25,515 nt of DNA, taken from the NCBI GenBank assembly GCA_019419405.1, contig DYAA01000007.1, positions 1 through 25,515 of the forward strand, given 5' to 3'. This DNA comes from Collinsella sp. (GTDB taxonomy: Bacteria; Actinomycetota; Coriobacteriia; Coriobacteriales; Coriobacteriaceae). This document shows, one piece after another, positions 6,075-12,895 of the stretch (within the stretch, counting starts at the first letter, position 1; each line of letters starts with the position of its first letter). The position numbers and the translations under genes are program-made. The notes under the pieces were generated by a model that made no database searches, had not been told where the DNA came from, and worked only from the letters and a program-made list of their open reading frames with translations.

Positions 6075-7703
6075 CTAGGCCTCGTAGACCACCTTGCCGG
6101 CAATCATCGTGAGAGACGCCGTGGCCTCGAGGACCTCAGCCGGTTCGCAGTCAAAGAGGTTGCGGTCGAGCACACAGATATCAGCCTGTTTGCCGCATGC
6201 GAGCGTACCGATGCGATCCTCGGCATGCATGGCGTAGGCGCTGCCGTAGGTGTAGGCGCGCAGGGCCTCGGCCATGGTAATGCGCTCCTGGGGGAACCAG
6301 CCCTCGGGGTTGGAGCCGTCCTCGAGCATGCGGAAGACCGCGCCGTACACCTCCTCCATGGGCTCCAAGCCCACAACGGGGAAGTCGCTGCCCAAGTGCA
6401 CCACGGCACCGCTGGCAAGCAGGCTGTGCAGGGGCCACGAAAGCGCTGCACGCTCGGGGCCCACGGCATCGTCCTTGGCAAGGTCAGCCATATCGAGCAG
6501 CATGTGCCACGGTTGCATGCCGGGGCATATACCAAGCTCCGCGTAGCGCGGCAGATCCTCGGGCTGAACCGTCTCGTTGTGCTCCATGGAGTGGCGGCAA
6601 CCCCGCTTACCATGCAAGCGCTCGCCCTCCTCAAAGCAATCAAGCACAAAACGCACCGAGCGATCGCCGATCGTATGGACGCGCGTGTCAACGCCCCATT
6701 CCTGCGCCCTGACAATGGCGGCACGGATGCGCTCTGGATCCTCCGCGGGCTCACCGCAGGTATCGGGCGCATTGCTATAGGGTTCAAGCATCCAAGCGGT
6801 GTGGTCGGAGCACACGCCATCAAGAAACTGCTTAAAGCCGTGCCACTCGACCTGCGTACCCGAGAAGGCGTATTTCTCCTTGATCTGCTCGAGCGTTAAG
6901 GACTCGTTTTCGAACAGATCGGTGTACAGGAACACGCGCAGTGGCAAGTCGCCCTTGGCATTAAGACCTGCCAACACCGCATACGGGTTTTCCATGCTCA
7001 CAAACGTAGGATTGACCATGCCGACCGTAGTGATTCCCAGGGCATTGGCGCGCCGGGCGGTTTTTGCAAACGACGCGTCAACAACCTCGGGCGCTGGGTC
7101 GTAGACCTCGTCCATAAAGAAGACGCCGGCGTTGTTGGAAAACACGCCCGTCAGATTGCCCTCGGCATCCTTAAGGATCTTGCCGCCTGCGGGATCGGGC
7201 GTCTGCGAAGTTACTCCCACCTTGTTGATGGCGCAGGTATTGGCACTAAAGGTATGCAGGTCAACCTGCTGCAGAAAGACCGGGCGGTCCGAGATGTACT
7301 CATCGATCATCGCGGCTGTGGGCATCTCGGGGACATCCCACTGGAACTGGATAATCTGGCAGCCCAGAATCCACTCGTTATCGGGATGGTCGGCCGCAAA
7401 CGCCACGACACGTTCCATCGCCATCTCAAAACTGGTGCAGTCGATGAGGTTGACGGCAAAATCGGGGTCGGTCATAAACGCGCCCTGGGCAAAATGCGTG
7501 TGTGAGTCGATCAGGCCGGGCATGACGAGCTGGTCGCCAAAGTCGCGCACCTCGGTATCGGGACCGATAAACGGTGCCAGGTGAGCATCGTCACCGCAGG
7601 CAACAATCTTATCACCGCGCACGGCAACGCCGCCCTTAAACGGCTCGAGCCCATCGCCGGTAAAGACGGCGTTGCTCTTGATAACTACATCAGCCTTGTC
7701 CAT
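6075..7703 (-). CDS. Metal-dependent amidohydrolase, YtcJ-like (amidohydrolase_3)
   Basis: 542 residues. The first metal-binding motif is DSHTHF (66-71); further landmarks are VDLHTF (about 148-152), KQFLDG (291-296), HTIGD (343-347), HSMEH (371-375) and the final metal Asp in LGSDFP (437-442). This is the cytosolic TIM-barrel family that hydrolyses C-N bonds of amides, cyclic ureides or N-acylated substrates; the true substrate is unknown for most members. The start at 7703 has GAGGAGG 5 bases upstream. It lies between a membrane LuxR gene and a MATE exporter on the same strand, so hydrolysis of an imported amide followed by export of a product is a reasonable but unproven reading. Confidence 0.88.
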   Translation of the reverse strand: MDKADVVIKSNAVFTGDGLEPFKGGVAVRGDKIVACGDDAHLAPFIGPDTEVRDFGDQLVMPGLIDSHTHFAQGAFMTDPDFAVNLIDCTSFEMAMERVVAFAADHPDNEWILGCQIIQFQWDVPEMPTAAMIDEYISDRPVFLQQVDLHTFSANTCAINKVGVTSQTPDPAGGKILKDAEGNLTGVFSNNAGVFFMDEVYDPAPEVVDASFAKTARRANALGITTVGMVNPTFVSMENPYAVLAGLNAKGDLPLRVFLYTDLFENESLTLEQIKEKYAFSGTQVEWHGFKQFLDGVCSDHTAWMLEPYSNAPDTCGEPAEDPERIRAAIVRAQEWGVDTRVHTIGDRSVRFVLDCFEEGERLHGKRGCRHSMEHNETVQPEDLPRYAELGICPGMQPWHMLLDMADLAKDDAVGPERAALSWPLHSLLASGAVVHLGSDFPVVGLEPMEEVYGAVFRMLEDGSNPEGWFPQERITMAEALRAYTYGSAYAMHAEDRIGTLACGKQADICVLDRNLFDCEPAEVLEATASLTMIAGKVVYEA

Positions 7704-8018
7704 GTGAGCCTCCTCAGGCATCTTTGGTTGCAACGCGGACGCACCGCCCGCGTGGGCACTCGGTTGGGAGCGTAGCGCTCCCGCATCGGCGCGTGCCTAC
7801 AAGCCGTGCTCGGACGTCTGTCCCACGTCCGCGGCTTCGCGCTACACCCATTGATACACAGGGGCAAATCCGTGCCAAGGCCAGGGATCGCAAACGGTCA
7901 GTTTAAGCAGGTTTACACGCTTTACCTGCAGGTTTATTGTCTGAGATTATTACCGCGTCATTACGCCCAACGGCGTGCCCGCCCACACGGCAAGACCCGC
8001 ATGCAAGGAAGAATAGGA
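7704..8018. other. Gene-free interval between LuxR gene and amidohydrolase
   Basis: No convincing ORF. Visible structures are a perfect hairpin GGGAGCG-tag-CGCTCCC (7766-7782), the GGGACAG-loop hairpin at 7801-7837, and a GCAGGT/ACCTGC hairpin (7907-7929). No clear promoter could be assigned. The minus-strand leader of the amidohydrolase may therefore be long and structured, or the gene may be co-transcribed with the LuxR gene. Confidence 0.5.
7801..7837 (-). repeat. 3'-region hairpin with GGGACAG loop
   Basis: Stem CGGACGT (7811-7817) / ACGTCCG (7825-7831), with outer AAGCCG (7801-7806) / CGGCTT (7832-7837). The seven-base loop reads exactly GGGACAG on the minus strand, downstream of the LuxR gene. 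No T-tract follows, so it is not a standard intrinsic terminator. Confidence 0.6.
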
Positions 8019-9011
8019 CTAGGAACGCCAAAAGGCATCTATGAGGTCATCTCGGTTGGAGACACCGCTTTTAACGTAGATGCGATGCAAGTGCGCCTTG
8101 ACAGTGCCAGGGCTGATGACCAACTCGCTGGCGATGTTTTGGGCGTCGTTGCCCTTCAGCACCAGCGTGAGCACCTCCTGCTCGCGCCGCGACAGCTTAC
8201 GGGCATCGGCATAGATCACAACGCGTGATGCTAGATCGTCCCCAGAGCGTGCGCTCTCGGCCGCCACGTCCTCATCGGCACGCGGATGACGGGCATACAC
8301 GCGCAGGATATGGCTAAACTGGCAAAAGAGTTGGACCGCGCATGCCACGAGCAGCACGTTTTCGGAGATATTGCGCTCGGACAGATACCACAAAAAGAGG
8401 CTGATGACGGGGTTTTGAGAGTCGGGGCGGCAGAGCAAAATCATGTAGGTGTCCTCGGCGATTACGCAAAACGCAAGAACGAGTGCCACCTTCCAAAAGA
8501 GCTTTGAGCGGTCGAGGTCGAGTTTCTCAACACGCGTGGCCCTGTGCCGGTAATGCCAGGCGGCATAGGCAAGACATCCTACATTGCCCAGGTCACGCGT
8601 GAGCCAAAAGAGATACTGCTGCATCTCTCCGGCAGCACCGCTGCGAGGCACCAGCACCAATTGCAAGATTGAAAACGGCACGATAACAAGTCCGAGCATG
8701 CGCGACGTCGGCCTTTTGCGCAAGCGCGCAAACATCCACAGCACAATGCAAGCATAGATGGCAATACCGAGCACGCAGCGCAGCAAGGGGTGCTGCAGCG
8801 GCTCGCTAAAGGTAACGGCGTAGTCATATTTGAGCCGAGTGTACTCGTCAAAAAAGATGACCGACATATCGAGCATGTAGAGCAAAAAGCCCGCCGCGGC
8901 CACTAGGCTGTCGCGACGGTGCGTCATGAGCCAAACCACCAATGCCACGGCACTGGTCACCAGAGCCACACCCATGATAATCGTGGTGTAGATATAGAAC
9001 GCGAAACTCAT
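8019..9011 (-). CDS. Membrane-anchored LuxR-family regulator, AguR-like
   Basis: 330 residues. The N-terminal 230 or so form about seven hydrophobic segments. The C-terminal 60 are a LuxR helix-turn-helix, with LSRREQEVLTLVLKG followed by the recognition segment VISPGTVKAHLHRIY. It is clearly paralogous to the protein at 15871-16836: both carry an AEDxY segment and an LSERNxSEN motif just before the last membrane helix. Membrane LuxR one-component regulators are expanded in Coriobacteriia, and AguR, the activator of agmatine deiminase operons in lactic acid bacteria, has this build. The start at 9011 has GGGGAGG upstream. It may control the amidohydrolase and MATE genes downstream, or share control of the agmatine genes. 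Confidence 0.88.
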   Translation of the reverse strand: MSFAFYIYTTIIMGVALVTSAVALVVWLMTHRRDSLVAAAGFLLYMLDMSVIFFDEYTRLKYDYAVTFSEPLQHPLLRCVLGIAIYACIVLWMFARLRKRPTSRMLGLVIVPFSILQLVLVPRSGAAGEMQQYLFWLTRDLGNVGCLAYAAWHYRHRATRVEKLDLDRSKLFWKVALVLAFCVIAEDTYMILLCRPDSQNPVISLFLWYLSERNISENVLLVACAVQLFCQFSHILRVYARHPRADEDVAAESARSGDDLASRVVIYADARKLSRREQEVLTLVLKGNDAQNIASELVISPGTVKAHLHRIYVKSGVSNRDDLIDAFWRS

Positions 9012-9044
9012 GCCCGCCTCCCCTGTCTAGATGCTGTGAGGATG

Positions 9045-9130
9045 TTGACAGATTCTTTGCCGCAAGATTAGACTCACCGATTAAACGTACTGTATCGTTT
9101 AGATAAACAAGCTGTGTCTCACCGATGAAA
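9045..9130. promoter_or_regulatory. Divergent control region with 20-bp operator-like palindrome
   Basis: Lies between the LuxR gene (minus) and a small ORF (plus). It contains a TTGACA box (9045-9050), a palindrome TAAACG-N8-CGTTTA (9082-9101), and a 13-base direct repeat CTCACCGAT(T/G)AAA at 9073-9085 and 9118-9130. The second repeat ends in the ribosome site of the small ORF. The TTGACA box has only a poor -10 partner (TTAGAC after 17 bases), so the promoter assignment is tentative. Confidence 0.5.
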
Positions 9131-9139
9131 GGAGATGCC

Positions 9140-9331
9140 ATGGCACCGATCGCTCCGCTCAAGATGCTCGTCGCGCCCGCCGCCAAGGCCATCACCCGAC
9201 TCGGTTCTTCCATGACCTACGACGATGTCCCCTGCGCCGTTGAGGCGCGTTCGGACAGCTGCCCCTACCTGGGCCACGTCCCCTACTTTGCACCCAAGCT
9301 CGCATCTGATCCCGAGCAGCGTGAGCAGTAA
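9140..9331 (+). CDS. Small hypothetical protein, 63 residues
   Basis: Begins MAPIAPLKMLVAPAAKAITR and ends DPEQREQ. The start ATG at 9140 has a strong AAAGGAG 5 bases upstream, and codon third positions are GC-rich as in real genes here. The N-terminal 20 residues are hydrophobic and basic (amphipathic). The C-terminal part has two Cys, and Tyr/Pro in YLGHVPYFAPK. I do not recognise the family. It is transcribed away from the membrane LuxR gene, behind an operator-like palindrome, and ends 35 bases from the 3' end of the APC antiporter. Confidence 0.6.
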   Translation: MAPIAPLKMLVAPAAKAITRLGSSMTYDDVPCAVEARSDSCPYLGHVPYFAPKLASDPEQREQ

Positions 9332-9366
9332 TCCAAGATGCATCTAGCACCGCACAACTCGCGGCG

Positions 9367-10776
9367 CTACTGTTTTGGCGCAAAGCGACCTGTCCCCCTT
9401 GCGCCAACGCCGGGATTGTCGATGCTGCGGCCGCGGCGCGATATGAGGCGCGAAACCTCGCCCAGCAACACGCCGATCACCACACCCATGAGGATCGGCA
9501 ACTTTGACATCTCGGCGGGCGAGCTGTTAAGCGGCACGATTGTCGCAACAATCGAAAGCACGAGCTCTACCACCGGCACCGCAAGCGCTACCGCAAGCAC
9601 CTTGCCCTCGAAGGGCGCGCGGAACACACGTGGGCGGTCGTCGTATTTACGCAGGCGCCAAAACGCCGGGAACATCGGGATATAGCTCATGAGCAGAAAG
9701 ACGACGTTCATCGAGAAGAAGACCCAAAAGACGTCGGAACCTTCGCCCAGCGGAATCTGAAGTAGCAGCACCAAGCTGGCAAAACAACCGTTAATGAGTG
9801 CTGAGCCGTTGGGCATGCCGGTCTTCTTGGACACCAGCGCAAAGGGGCGCGGCATGTTGCCGTGGCGCGCGGCATAGCTCGCCACGTTGTTGACGCCAAA
9901 ACTCCAGCAGATCATGTTGGCGAACAGCGTCACCAAAAAGGCCACGCCCACGACCATCGTCAGCGGGTGAGCGCGCCCCACCATGGCGGCAACCGCGTCC
10001 ACAATGCCCGAATCGAGTGAAAGCTGCTCGGTGGGAACCGCGGCTCCAATACCGATGCCACAGATAATGTAGATCGCCGCGATGGCAACGCCACCGGCGA
10101 TAACCGCCTTGGGGATATCGCGCGATGGGTTCTTCATCGTGCTGGCAAAGGTCGCGACCACCTCAAAGCCCATAAAGTTGAATAGGATGATTGAAAGATA
10201 CGTCAGTGAGTTAGTGTCTCCCAGATCGGGGACAAAGGTCTTAAACGACATATCGTTGGCAAAGCCGTTATTGCAGGCAAACCAGATGCCGACGATTCCC
10301 ACCACGGCGGTAATGAGCACCTTGATGACGGCGCCGCCATCCATGACCCAATCGGCCTCGGCCACCGGCTGCATTGCCATGACCGTGACGCCCCACACAA
10401 AGGCAAGCTCGATGGCAATTCGGACCCCAAGCGAAAATTCGATGCCCCATACCGCATTGATGACACTGGGGAACATGCAGGCGATACTTGCCACCCACAG
10501 TGGAAAGTTGACCCAATAGCACCAGGAGCAGCGGGCGCCCCAACGGTCGCCCAAGCCCAGGCGAACCCAATCGTACAGACCGCCCTCGGAATCGAACGCC
10601 GTACCGAGCTCGGCCACCACCAGGCCATAGGGAAGCAAAAACGTAATGATGAGGAAGATCCACCAGAAGAACTGCACGTTACCCATGGCAGATGCCGGAG
10701 CGGCCGCCTCGATGGTAAAGACAACGCAGATAACCGAGAGGATGACCTCGAACAGGGAGAACTTTTTACCTGCCAC
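9367..10776 (-). CDS. APC-family amino acid/amine antiporter (second paralogue)
   Basis: 469 residues with about 12 membrane helices. QFFWWIFLIITFLLPYG, ELGTAF, FNFMGFEV and WSFGVNNVASYAA place it in the glutamate:GABA/agmatine:putrescine antiporter branch of the APC superfamily. It shares long stretches with the product of 12896-14335. The start is GTG at 10776 with GGGGGAG upstream; no better ATG exists. Its first codons overlap the end of a candidate 60-residue ORF, which suggests translational coupling. It follows agmatine deiminase on the same strand but after a long structured gap, so it may have its own promoter. It could exchange agmatine for putrescine or carry a related amine. The C-terminal tail is short and basic. 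Confidence 0.85.
   Translation of the reverse strand: MAGKKFSLFEVILSVICVVFTIEAAAPASAMGNVQFFWWIFLIITFLLPYGLVVAELGTAFDSEGGLYDWVRLGLGDRWGARCSWCYWVNFPLWVASIACMFPSVINAVWGIEFSLGVRIAIELAFVWGVTVMAMQPVAEADWVMDGGAVIKVLITAVVGIVGIWFACNNGFANDMSFKTFVPDLGDTNSLTYLSIILFNFMGFEVVATFASTMKNPSRDIPKAVIAGGVAIAAIYIICGIGIGAAVPTEQLSLDSGIVDAVAAMVGRAHPLTMVVGVAFLVTLFANMICWSFGVNNVASYAARHGNMPRPFALVSKKTGMPNGSALINGCFASLVLLLQIPLGEGSDVFWVFFSMNVVFLLMSYIPMFPAFWRLRKYDDRPRVFRAPFEGKVLAVALAVPVVELVLSIVATIVPLNSSPAEMSKLPILMGVVIGVLLGEVSRLISRRGRSIDNPGVGARGTGRFAPKQ
9375..9407 (-). repeat. GGGACAG-loop hairpin inside the 3' end of the APC gene
   Basis: Perfect 9-bp arms TTGGCGCAA (9375-9383) / TTGCGCCAA (9399-9407). Read on the minus strand the loop is GGGGGACAGGTCGCT. 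It overlaps the last codons of the antiporter gene and ends just before its stop codon. On the minus strand AAAACAG follows, with no T-tract. Confidence 0.6.
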
Positions 10777-10948
10777 GACACGCTCCCCCTACAGCAAAAA
10801 GGATGGCATCTGTACCGAAGGCGCAGCCCAAGGTAGGGTTGCAGGCCGCGTCACCGGTGCAGGTGCCATCCCAAAGAGAAGAGAGGATGCAATTGTTGGA
10901 CCAACGCTCGCGGAACAGGCGCGTGTAGATAACGATACGCTGGTACAT
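10766..10948 (-). CDS. Candidate 60-residue Cys-rich small protein overlapping the APC start
   Basis: Reads MYQRIVIYTRLFRERW, then a Cys-rich stretch with five Cys (about residues 20, 30, 36, 42 and 56), ending GGACRGR. The ATG at 10948 has GGAG 5 bases upstream. The stop codon overlaps the GTG start of the APC antiporter by 11 bases, an arrangement typical of coupled genes. Codon third positions are mostly G/C. Four Arg fall in the first 15 residues, so an arginine-sensitive leader peptide is another reading. An inverted pair GGATGGCA (10801-10808) / TGCCATCC (10864-10871) lies within it and could instead mean the region works as structured RNA. I recognise no family. Confidence 0.4.
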   Translation of the reverse strand: MYQRIVIYTRLFRERWSNNCILSSLWDGTCTGDAACNPTLGCAFGTDAILFAVGGACRGR

Positions 10949-11322
10949 AGATACTCCGATCAAAACGGCCGCGATTGCGACCGGAATCTTTTGGCAATTG
11001 AAGACGCGTCTGACCTGGGATATTCAAGCGAACAATTGGCCTAACCCGCAATAAATCCCAGATCAGACGCGTACTCAATCAAAGAGGCGGGCACTCCGAA
11101 GTGGAGGCAACGGAGTGCCCAAAGAAAAACCCAGCCGACCAAGACATCGAATAAACCGACCATCAATGCCCCGAGATGGTCACGGTGCGATTCATCGACT
11201 GTCCGATTGATCGGCTGGGTTTCCGAGGTGCGGCAGATTGCCCTGAAAGAGGAGGGCATAGACCTTAAGGGTCATGCCCGACGATTGAAGGGCAAGGTGC
11301 CGTGCCTCGGGAAGCCAGACAA
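10949..11322 (-). other. Structured gene-free region between agmatine deiminase and the second APC gene
   Basis: No credible ORF, but several strong inverted repeats. Arms at 11004-11021 and 11055-11072 (18 bp, one mismatch) extend with gaps to about 10989-11087. A perfect 10-bp pair GGGCACTCCG (11089-11098) / CGGAGTGCCC (11111-11120) follows. A nested hairpin has outer arms AAACCCAGCCGA (11127-11138) / TCGGCTGGGTTT (11211-11222) and inner GACCATC (11158-11164) / GATGGTC (11175-11181). On the minus strand the nested hairpin is followed by TTTTTCTTT, so it could end transcription. The arrangement suggests a terminator-plus-leader region or a structured RNA ahead of the second antiporter. Confidence 0.55.
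11252..11281 (-). terminator. Probable terminator of agmatine deiminase
   Basis: A stem between GGGCATAGACC and GGGTCATGCCC (one bulge per arm) with TTAA at the apex. It is followed on the minus strand by a pyrimidine-rich CTCCTCTTTC. It lies about 40 bases past the stop codon. Its stem resembles the aroF terminator at 681-722. Confidence 0.55.
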
Positions 11323-12528
11323 TTACGCGGACGGCTCCTGCTGCGTAATGCAGTGGATGTTGCCGCCGCCGAAGACGACCTGCTCGGACTGGACGCCGAC
11401 GCACTTGTAGACGCCCTCGCCCCAGACCTCGTCATAGATCTTCTGGAGCGTGTCGACGGCCAGCTGGTCGTTCTCGTCGCCGTACTGCGGGACGATGACG
11501 CCGTGGTTGGTGACCAGGTAGTTCATGTAGGACGCGATCAGCGGCTCGTCGGGGACGCGCGGCTCGGCGTTCTCGTCGGCGTCGATGGTGTCGCAGGAGG
11601 CCTGGTCCATGAACAGCGGGTTCACGGGCATGCAGAGCTTGTAGACCTTCATCTTGCGGCCCTTGGCGTCAACGGCGTTGGAGAGGGTCTCGTAGGCAGC
11701 GTGGCACTGCTCGTAGAACGGATACTCGGGATCGTCGGTCCAGATGCAGGCCATGACGCCCGGAGCGATGAACGTGGCAACGTCGTCGATATGACCGTTG
11801 GTCTCCTCGGGGTCGATGCCCTCCTTGACCCAGATGACCTTCTCGACACCCAGGTAATCCTTGAGGTGCTCGTCCATGTAGGCGCGAAGCTCCTCGCTCC
11901 AAGGCTCAAACTTCTTGTGGAACTTGGGCCAGATGGACTCGGGATCCTCTTCCTCCTCCAGAACCGCAGAGCAGGTGCGGCCCGGGGAAAGCAGGCACTG
12001 GTCGGTCACGACAAGGGTGCCCTCGCCGTCGACGGTGATGGAGCCGCCCTCGAGGATCATGTCGTCGGGACGATAGCGACGGCAGCCGGAGAGCTCAGCC
12101 ATCTTGAGGGCGATCTGCTCGTCCTTGTCCCACGGAAAGTACAGGCCGTCGACGAGGCCGCCGTAGGCGTTGAAGTGCCAGTGGTTGGCGCGCTTCTCGC
12201 CCTTGCCGTTGATGACGTAAGTGGCGGCGGTGTCGCGGAACCAGGCGTCGTCGGTGGTCATCTCGATAACGGTGACGTTCTCGTCGTTCTCGAAGACGGC
12301 CTTGCAGTTGGCATAGTCGACCTGGTTGGCGCACATATAGACCGGGGTGAACTCGGAGATGGCGCGGGCGATGGCGGCATACTGCTTCTGAGCCGGCTTG
12401 GCGCCGTGGGCCCAGGTGTCGGTGCGGTGGGGCCAGCCCATCCACACGCGATCCTGCGGGGCGAACTCGGCGGGCATAAAGAAGCCGTCGGCCTTGGGGG
12501 TGGACTCGGACTCGGTGATCGTACGCAT
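11323..12528 (-). CDS. aguA: Agmatine deiminase (agmatine iminohydrolase)
   Basis: Hydrolyses agmatine to N-carbamoylputrescine and ammonia in the cytosol. The 401-residue protein is a pentein-fold guanidino hydrolase with the family residues in place: WFRDT (96-100, substrate binding), EGGSITVDGEGTL (160-172), TNGHIDD (243-249, catalytic His246), and the nucleophile Cys393 in GGGNIHC. It is somewhat longer than the usual roughly 370 residues, with an acidic insert EEEEDPESIW (191-200). The start at 12528 has GGAGGAAATCTT upstream. It follows the first APC antiporter gene on the same strand. The order carbamoyltransferase, antiporter, deiminase matches the aguB-aguD-aguA order of enterococci and lactococci. 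A long structured leader precedes it. Confidence 0.95.
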   Translation of the reverse strand: MRTITESESTPKADGFFMPAEFAPQDRVWMGWPHRTDTWAHGAKPAQKQYAAIARAISEFTPVYMCANQVDYANCKAVFENDENVTVIEMTTDDAWFRDTAATYVINGKGEKRANHWHFNAYGGLVDGLYFPWDKDEQIALKMAELSGCRRYRPDDMILEGGSITVDGEGTLVVTDQCLLSPGRTCSAVLEEEEDPESIWPKFHKKFEPWSEELRAYMDEHLKDYLGVEKVIWVKEGIDPEETNGHIDDVATFIAPGVMACIWTDDPEYPFYEQCHAAYETLSNAVDAKGRKMKVYKLCMPVNPLFMDQASCDTIDADENAEPRVPDEPLIASYMNYLVTNHGVIVPQYGDENDQLAVDTLQKIYDEVWGEGVYKCVGVQSEQVVFGGGNIHCITQQEPSA

Positions 12529-12895
12529 AAGATTTCCTCCAAATCGAACGATCGTTTGCCGCGGGCGGATTACCCGCAGCCTAAAACCAAGAGATAGTGG
12601 GCGCCCGTCCCCCGGCAAAGGTCGGGGCGCCCGGTGCCGGTTTTCACGGAGCCGCACCGACGAGCGGCAACGTAACCAAGTGCGTGGAGACAAACGCACG
12701 AAGGATACGAGAGAGAGGTTGGGGCGGGCGGTGGTTACCGGAGCTATCGCTCGCACCCGCCCCAGGAAATAGTGAGCAAATTTGTCGCTTTGGGCACGCC
12801 CTCGAAGAGGCTAGAGTGCCTGGAGTCGGGAGCGACAAGCCCGACGAAGCGCACGTTGGTACGCGAGGAGGGTTGGAGCCCCAGAACCGGGTGCT
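12529..12895 (-). other. Long structured leader between the first APC gene and aguA
   Basis: 367 bases without a convincing gene. On the minus strand, from the APC stop toward aguA, the pairs are CTAGAG/CTCTAG spanning about 12812-12900, GTCGGG/CCCGAC (12825-12845), GGGGCGGG/CCCGCCCC (12721-12763), GTGCGT/ACGCAC (12680-12699), a very GC-rich GGGCGCCC pair (12599-12632), and GCGGG/CCCGC (12561-12577), followed by the aguA ribosome site. Neither a standard T-tract terminator nor a known riboswitch consensus could be recognised. The region could process or attenuate a single operon mRNA, or hold a separate aguA promoter. Confidence 0.5.

Noticed and set aside
10801..10871. SAM- or guanidine-type riboswitch upstream of the second APC gene
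   Set aside because: A closing pair GGATGGCA/TGCCATCC and a GCAACC string are suggestive, but the conserved cores of those classes could not be lined up. An ORF with coding-like codon use covers the same bases.
11302..12597. Long plus-strand open frame (431 codons) opposite agmatine deiminase
   Set aside because: It is the mirror of a real gene in GC-rich DNA: low-complexity Val/Gly/Asp/Leu composition, no family motif, while the minus strand holds a full agmatine deiminase active site. The same applies to the frames at 813-1964, 13418-14398, 14498-15646 and 23606-24595.
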